64,000 nucleotides of DNA, from contig NZ_GL586311.1 in NCBI RefSeq assembly GCF_000184945.1, positions 1,457,435 through 1,521,434 of the forward strand, given 5' to 3'. Below are positions 61,501-64,000 of the stretch, piece after piece. Source of the stretch: Segatella buccae ATCC 33574 (GTDB lineage Bacteria; Bacteroidota; Bacteroidia; Bacteroidales; Bacteroidaceae). Position 1 is the first letter of the stretch; every line of letters begins with the position of its first letter. The notes below the pieces were generated by a model. That model searched no databases, was not told the DNA's origin, and saw only the letters and a list, made by a program, of their open reading frames with translations. Both the position numbers and the translations under genes were made by a program.

Positions 61501-64000
61501 CTACAACTTCAATCCCGACCTCAACGCCGACGGCACCTTGCGCAATCCGGCCCGGCACTGGGGAGGCATGATGCGCAAACTGGACACTAACGACTTTGAA
61601 GCAGCCAACATCGAGTATATCGAGTTTTGGATGCTCGACCCTTTTATCTACTCCAACAGCAAGGCCGATGCCAACCAATATGGCGGTGACTTTTACATCA
61701 ATCTGGGCGAAGTGAGCGAAGACATCTTGCGCGACGGCAAGAAGTTCTATGAGAGTGGGATGCCCGTAGACGGTTCGGAGAACTGGACCACCACGCAGTG
61801 GGGGCGCATTCCCAATTCGTCGACAGTCACCTATGCCTTCGCTACCACCAAGGGAAGCCGGGCCTTGCAGGACGTTGGATTCAACGGACTCACCGACGAG
61901 CAGGAGCGAACCTTTGCCCCCTACCAGAATTTCCTTTCTCAGATACAAGGCAAAGTAAACCAAGCCGTTTACGACAGCATCTTTGCCGACCCCGCCAACG
62001 ACAACTACCACTACTACCGCGGCACCGACTGGGATCGCATACAGGCTCCCATCCTGCAACGCTACAAGTACATCAACAACCCTCAGGGCAACTCTCCGGA
62101 CACAGAATCGCGCACTGAGGGCTACGATACATCGTATAAGACGACGCCTGATGTGGAAGACATCAACCAAGACTACACGCTCAACGAATACGAAAAATAC
62201 TACCAGTATAAGATTAGCATACGCCCCGAAGACCTCGTGGTGGGGCACAACTACATCGTGGACAAGCGTGAAGTGAACCGCACCCTGCGCAACGGAACGC
62301 CCGGTCATGCCACTTGGTATCAGTTCCGCATACCCCTCTCTGAATACGAGAAGCGCGTGGGCGGCATCAGCGACTTCACCTCCATCCGCTTCATGCGCAT
62401 GTTCCTCACGGGTTTCAAAAAGCCCATCGTGATGCGCTTTGCCAACCTCGACCTTGTGAGAGGGGAATGGCGGCAATACCAGCAGAACATTGGGGGCACC
62501 CAAGGTGCGGGAACACTGGAAATGAGTGCGGTGAATATAGAGGAAAACAGCGACAAGACACCGGTCAACTATGTGCTGCCTCCGGGTATCAGCCGCGAGC
62601 AAGATCCGACCCAACCCCAGCTCACAGAGGCTAACGAACAGGCTCTGAACATGGTGGTGAAGAATCTGGCGACGGGCGAGGCCAAGGCTGCTTACAAGAA
62701 CACCACGCTCGACTTGCGCCGCTACAAGCGTCTGCAAATGTTCGTGCATGCCAACGCCATGGAGCCAAACACGACCGACTTGCAGGACAACCAGTTGAGT
62801 GTGTTCATCCGTTTGGGCAGCGACTACAAGAGCAACTACTACGAATACGAGGTGCCATTGAAGCTCACCGCCCCCAGAAAATACGACAAGTACAGTCGTG
62901 CGGAGAGGGAATTGGTGTGGCCCGAAGAGAATATGCTCAATGTCCCACTGACCGTTTTCACCTCGTTGAAGAAGGCCCGCAACCGAGCCAAAGGGCTGGG
63001 GCAAGCCTCCTACAACTATGCTTACAGCACCTACGATGCTGACAAACCGGCCAACAAGGTGACCATCATGGGCAACCCGACACTGGGCGAGGTGAAGACG
63101 ATGGTCATCGGAATACGCAACAACAGCAGTGAGGCCAAGAGCGGCGAGGTGTGGGTGAACGAGCTGCGTCTGCTCGAATTCAACAACAACGGTGGCTGGG
63201 CGGCCAACGGAAACCTCAATGTGCAGCTCTCTGACTTCGGCACTGTGAATGTCTTGGGACGCTATGTCACCGAAGGATTCGGCGGATTGGAACAGAGCGT
63301 GAGCGAGCGCACGACCGACAACTCAGGCAGCTATTCTGTCACGTCCAGTTTCGAGATGGGCAAGTTCTTCCCCGACAAGGCCAAGGTGACCATCCCCCTG
63401 TACTACAGTGTGACGAAAGACAAGATTTCGCCCAAATACAATCCGCTCGACACCGACTTGGAACTGAAGGATGCGCTCGACGCCGCATCGTCGCGACAGG
63501 AACGCGACTCCATCGAGAGCATAGCCGTGACCAAACACACGATCACCAATTTCGCCGTGTCCAACGCTCGCGTGGGCATCGCCACCAAGCGTCATCCCAT
63601 GCCCTACGACCCCGCCAATTTCTCCTTCTCTTACAGTCATTCACACGAGTACACTACCGGACAGACCACCGTCTACGAGAAAGAAGACAACTGGCGGGGG
63701 GCACTTGACTACAACTGGACACCCGTCTACAAACCTTGGGAGCCTTTCAAGGGCATCAAGAACAAGTCGAAGTGGCTCGACATACTCAAGCGTTTCGGTC
63801 TCAACTGGCTGCCTCAAAACCTGTCGTTCAACACCGAGATGACCCGCCACTACCACGAATTGCAGGAACGTGACATGGAGGCGATAGAAAGCGCGGGACT
63901 TCCTCTGACATGGGATCAGAGTTTCTTGTGGAACCGGCAGTTTGCCTTGCGATGGGATTTCACTCGCAACCTGCATACAAGTTTTCAAAGTGCTACCAAT
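58586..64000 (+). CDS. sprA: Type IX secretion translocon SprA/Sov (partial, 3' end outside window)
   Basis: 1805 codons are open to the window edge; full proteins in this family are about 2,400-2,500 residues, so about a quarter is missing. A signal segment (FLMGLLLASAAGYTLA) leads to the mature outer-membrane protein. Recognisable parts include VTFGDLHRNALDLQRPDNMKQ, the repeated FGPGGVRVRTQGTAELKFG-type strands, and the long periplasmic/barrel region. SprA forms the 36-strand channel through which type IX cargo crosses the outer membrane. It is coupled to ruvA. This indicates the strain has at least one core T9SS gene; other components are outside the window. Confidence 0.93.
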   Translation, partial: MNIKDSLHTFLMGLLLASAAGYTLAVPYLQDNRGRRGLSLGNAQRRLSPPASARQTPDDRKPSPAVQPILVDEDTIPDSLLNTRWKIQRTTPVTFGDLHRNALDLQRPDNMKQTVEYNDTTNRYIIGNKIGDTWVSAPIMMTPEEYRAWSGRNEWNAYFREQNSSIFEKKGKEKFDFTDMHFDLGPAEKIFGPGGVRVRTQGTAELKFGATLKNIDNPSLPVRSRKTTTVDFDEKFNLNVNGKVGDKVNMNLNYNTDATFDFDAQNLKLKYEGKEDEIIKLVEAGNVSFPSNSSLVNGASSLFGLRTDMQFGRLKLQMVASQKKSSSKSVSSKGGVQLTPFEIDAADYEENRHFFLSQHFRSIYDGAMKTLPNITTGITINRVEIWVTNKTGITSNTRSIVALTDLGENRDVSNPMWGGGATPVPSNAANSEYATVSGLGAGVRDIDQVSTTLEGIGLVGGTDFEKLESARKLEPSEYTVNTALGYVSLRSTLQTDQVLAIAYEYTYGGRSYQVGEFAGDNTNADQTLIVKSLKNTSSNPRQGNWRLMMKNVYYLASTVEKTKFRLDVKYQSDTTGVYLTYIPEPQVKNQSIIKDLGADRLDNNNKAHPNGYFDFVEGYTVSNGRVFFPEAEPFGRYMYDFLRSKGVPEANARKYAFTELYDSTKTVAKQMAEKDKYMLMGQFKGTSANVISLGAYNVPQGSVRVTAGGMTLTEGSDYSVDYSAGEVTILNQSIIDAGTAVNVSLESNTDYGQMRKTMFGLNWAYDFSKNLQLSGTVQHLSEQALTTKVAMGAEPLNNTLWGVNINWKKESQWLTNVLDKIPFLHLTQPSQISFTGEFAQLLAGQAAGTQDKASYIDDFEGTKNTIDVSSPTSWIISGVPSTFAEYSDKTGLTSGFNRSRLAWYNVDPLFTRRSSSLTPGHIKSDLDQLSNYYVREWYVHDLYPTRNQSNYTGATSTLQVLDLAYYPDERGPYNFNPDLNADGTLRNPARHWGGMMRKLDTNDFEAANIEYIEFWMLDPFIYSNSKADANQYGGDFYINLGEVSEDILRDGKKFYESGMPVDGSENWTTTQWGRIPNSSTVTYAFATTKGSRALQDVGFNGLTDEQERTFAPYQNFLSQIQGKVNQAVYDSIFADPANDNYHYYRGTDWDRIQAPILQRYKYINNPQGNSPDTESRTEGYDTSYKTTPDVEDINQDYTLNEYEKYYQYKISIRPEDLVVGHNYIVDKREVNRTLRNGTPGHATWYQFRIPLSEYEKRVGGISDFTSIRFMRMFLTGFKKPIVMRFANLDLVRGEWRQYQQNIGGTQGAGTLEMSAVNIEENSDKTPVNYVLPPGISREQDPTQPQLTEANEQALNMVVKNLATGEAKAAYKNTTLDLRRYKRLQMFVHANAMEPNTTDLQDNQLSVFIRLGSDYKSNYYEYEVPLKLTAPRKYDKYSRAERELVWPEENMLNVPLTVFTSLKKARNRAKGLGQASYNYAYSTYDADKPANKVTIMGNPTLGEVKTMVIGIRNNSSEAKSGEVWVNELRLLEFNNNGGWAANGNLNVQLSDFGTVNVLGRYVTEGFGGLEQSVSERTTDNSGSYSVTSSFEMGKFFPDKAKVTIPLYYSVTKDKISPKYNPLDTDLELKDALDAASSRQERDSIESIAVTKHTITNFAVSNARVGIATKRHPMPYDPANFSFSYSHSHEYTTGQTTVYEKEDNWRGALDYNWTPVYKPWEPFKGIKNKSKWLDILKRFGLNWLPQNLSFNTEMTRHYHELQERDMEAIESAGLPLTWDQSFLWNRQFALRWDFTRNLHTSFQSATN

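Noticed and set aside
1..64000. CRISPR arrays
   Set aside because: No series of regularly spaced direct repeats was seen; the repeats found are dispersed or palindromic.

Overview
The window comes from a Bacteroidales genome and most resembles Prevotella or a close relative. The evidence is a SprA/Sov secretion protein directly behind ruvA, promoters of the Bacteroidota type (TTG/TTTG, a 19-20 bp spacer, then TAnnTTTG), lipoprotein signals ending in Cys, the non-NADPH-type sulfur and spermidine genes typical of the group, and a GC-rich backbone. Genus is inferred from recollection of gene order and protein style, not from a search.

Positions 1-3900 are AT-rich and form one end of an integrated mobile element: a VapE-type primase/helicase (cut by the window edge), an excisionase-like HTH protein, a two-helix membrane cargo protein, a tyrosine recombinase and a zinc-finger/HTH regulator. 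The element abuts the 3' end of dnaK. Positions 3900-11600 hold dnaK, rubrerythrin, recA, a saccharopine-dehydrogenase-type spermidine synthase, an unnamed conserved protein and a RhuM protein. Positions 11600-14600 hold a coupled pair of exported proteins of unknown role.

Positions 14700-24350 hold an L-rhamnose module: aldolase rhaD converging on a rhaB-rhaA-rhaT operon, with an AraC-type regulator about 4.6 kb away across an nhaD-rmuC pair. Positions 24500-26850 form a second AT-rich island: a C10 (streptopain-like) cysteine protease whose lipoprotein leader is split off by a one-base frameshift, coupled to two tandem-duplicated small lipoproteins with a BACON-like fold. Then follow metY-cysK (sulfur assimilation), an EamA exporter, and a two-gene ATPase plus DUF4435/Toprim unit that looks like the two-component logic of the PARIS anti-phage system.

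Positions 33200-64000 are mostly household genes: a MATE exporter, a periplasmic M16 protease with a TraB/GumN relative that has lost its motif histidines, tRNA-Leu, a divergent FtsZ paralogue, parC, glyS with an FKBP lipoprotein, trpS, a mannose-6-phosphate isomerase, dxs-trkA-trkH, a secreted bleomycin-hydrolase-type peptidase, an FMN-binding protein, a diaminopimelate dehydrogenase, ruvA and the 5' 5.4 kb of sprA.

The least explained signal is a dispersed intergenic repeat family. Three long copies (11296-11576, 22983-23411, 46708-47134) and two copies of a second subtype (32720-32930, 55981-56174) share a core built from GGGCC and GTGGCC blocks. A second, shorter family of CCCCTC/GAGGGG palindromes is also scattered between genes. 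There is also a candidate structured small RNA near 22650-22816, a promoter-terminator micro-unit at 55822-55891, and two genes whose promoter places the transcript start on or next to the ATG.
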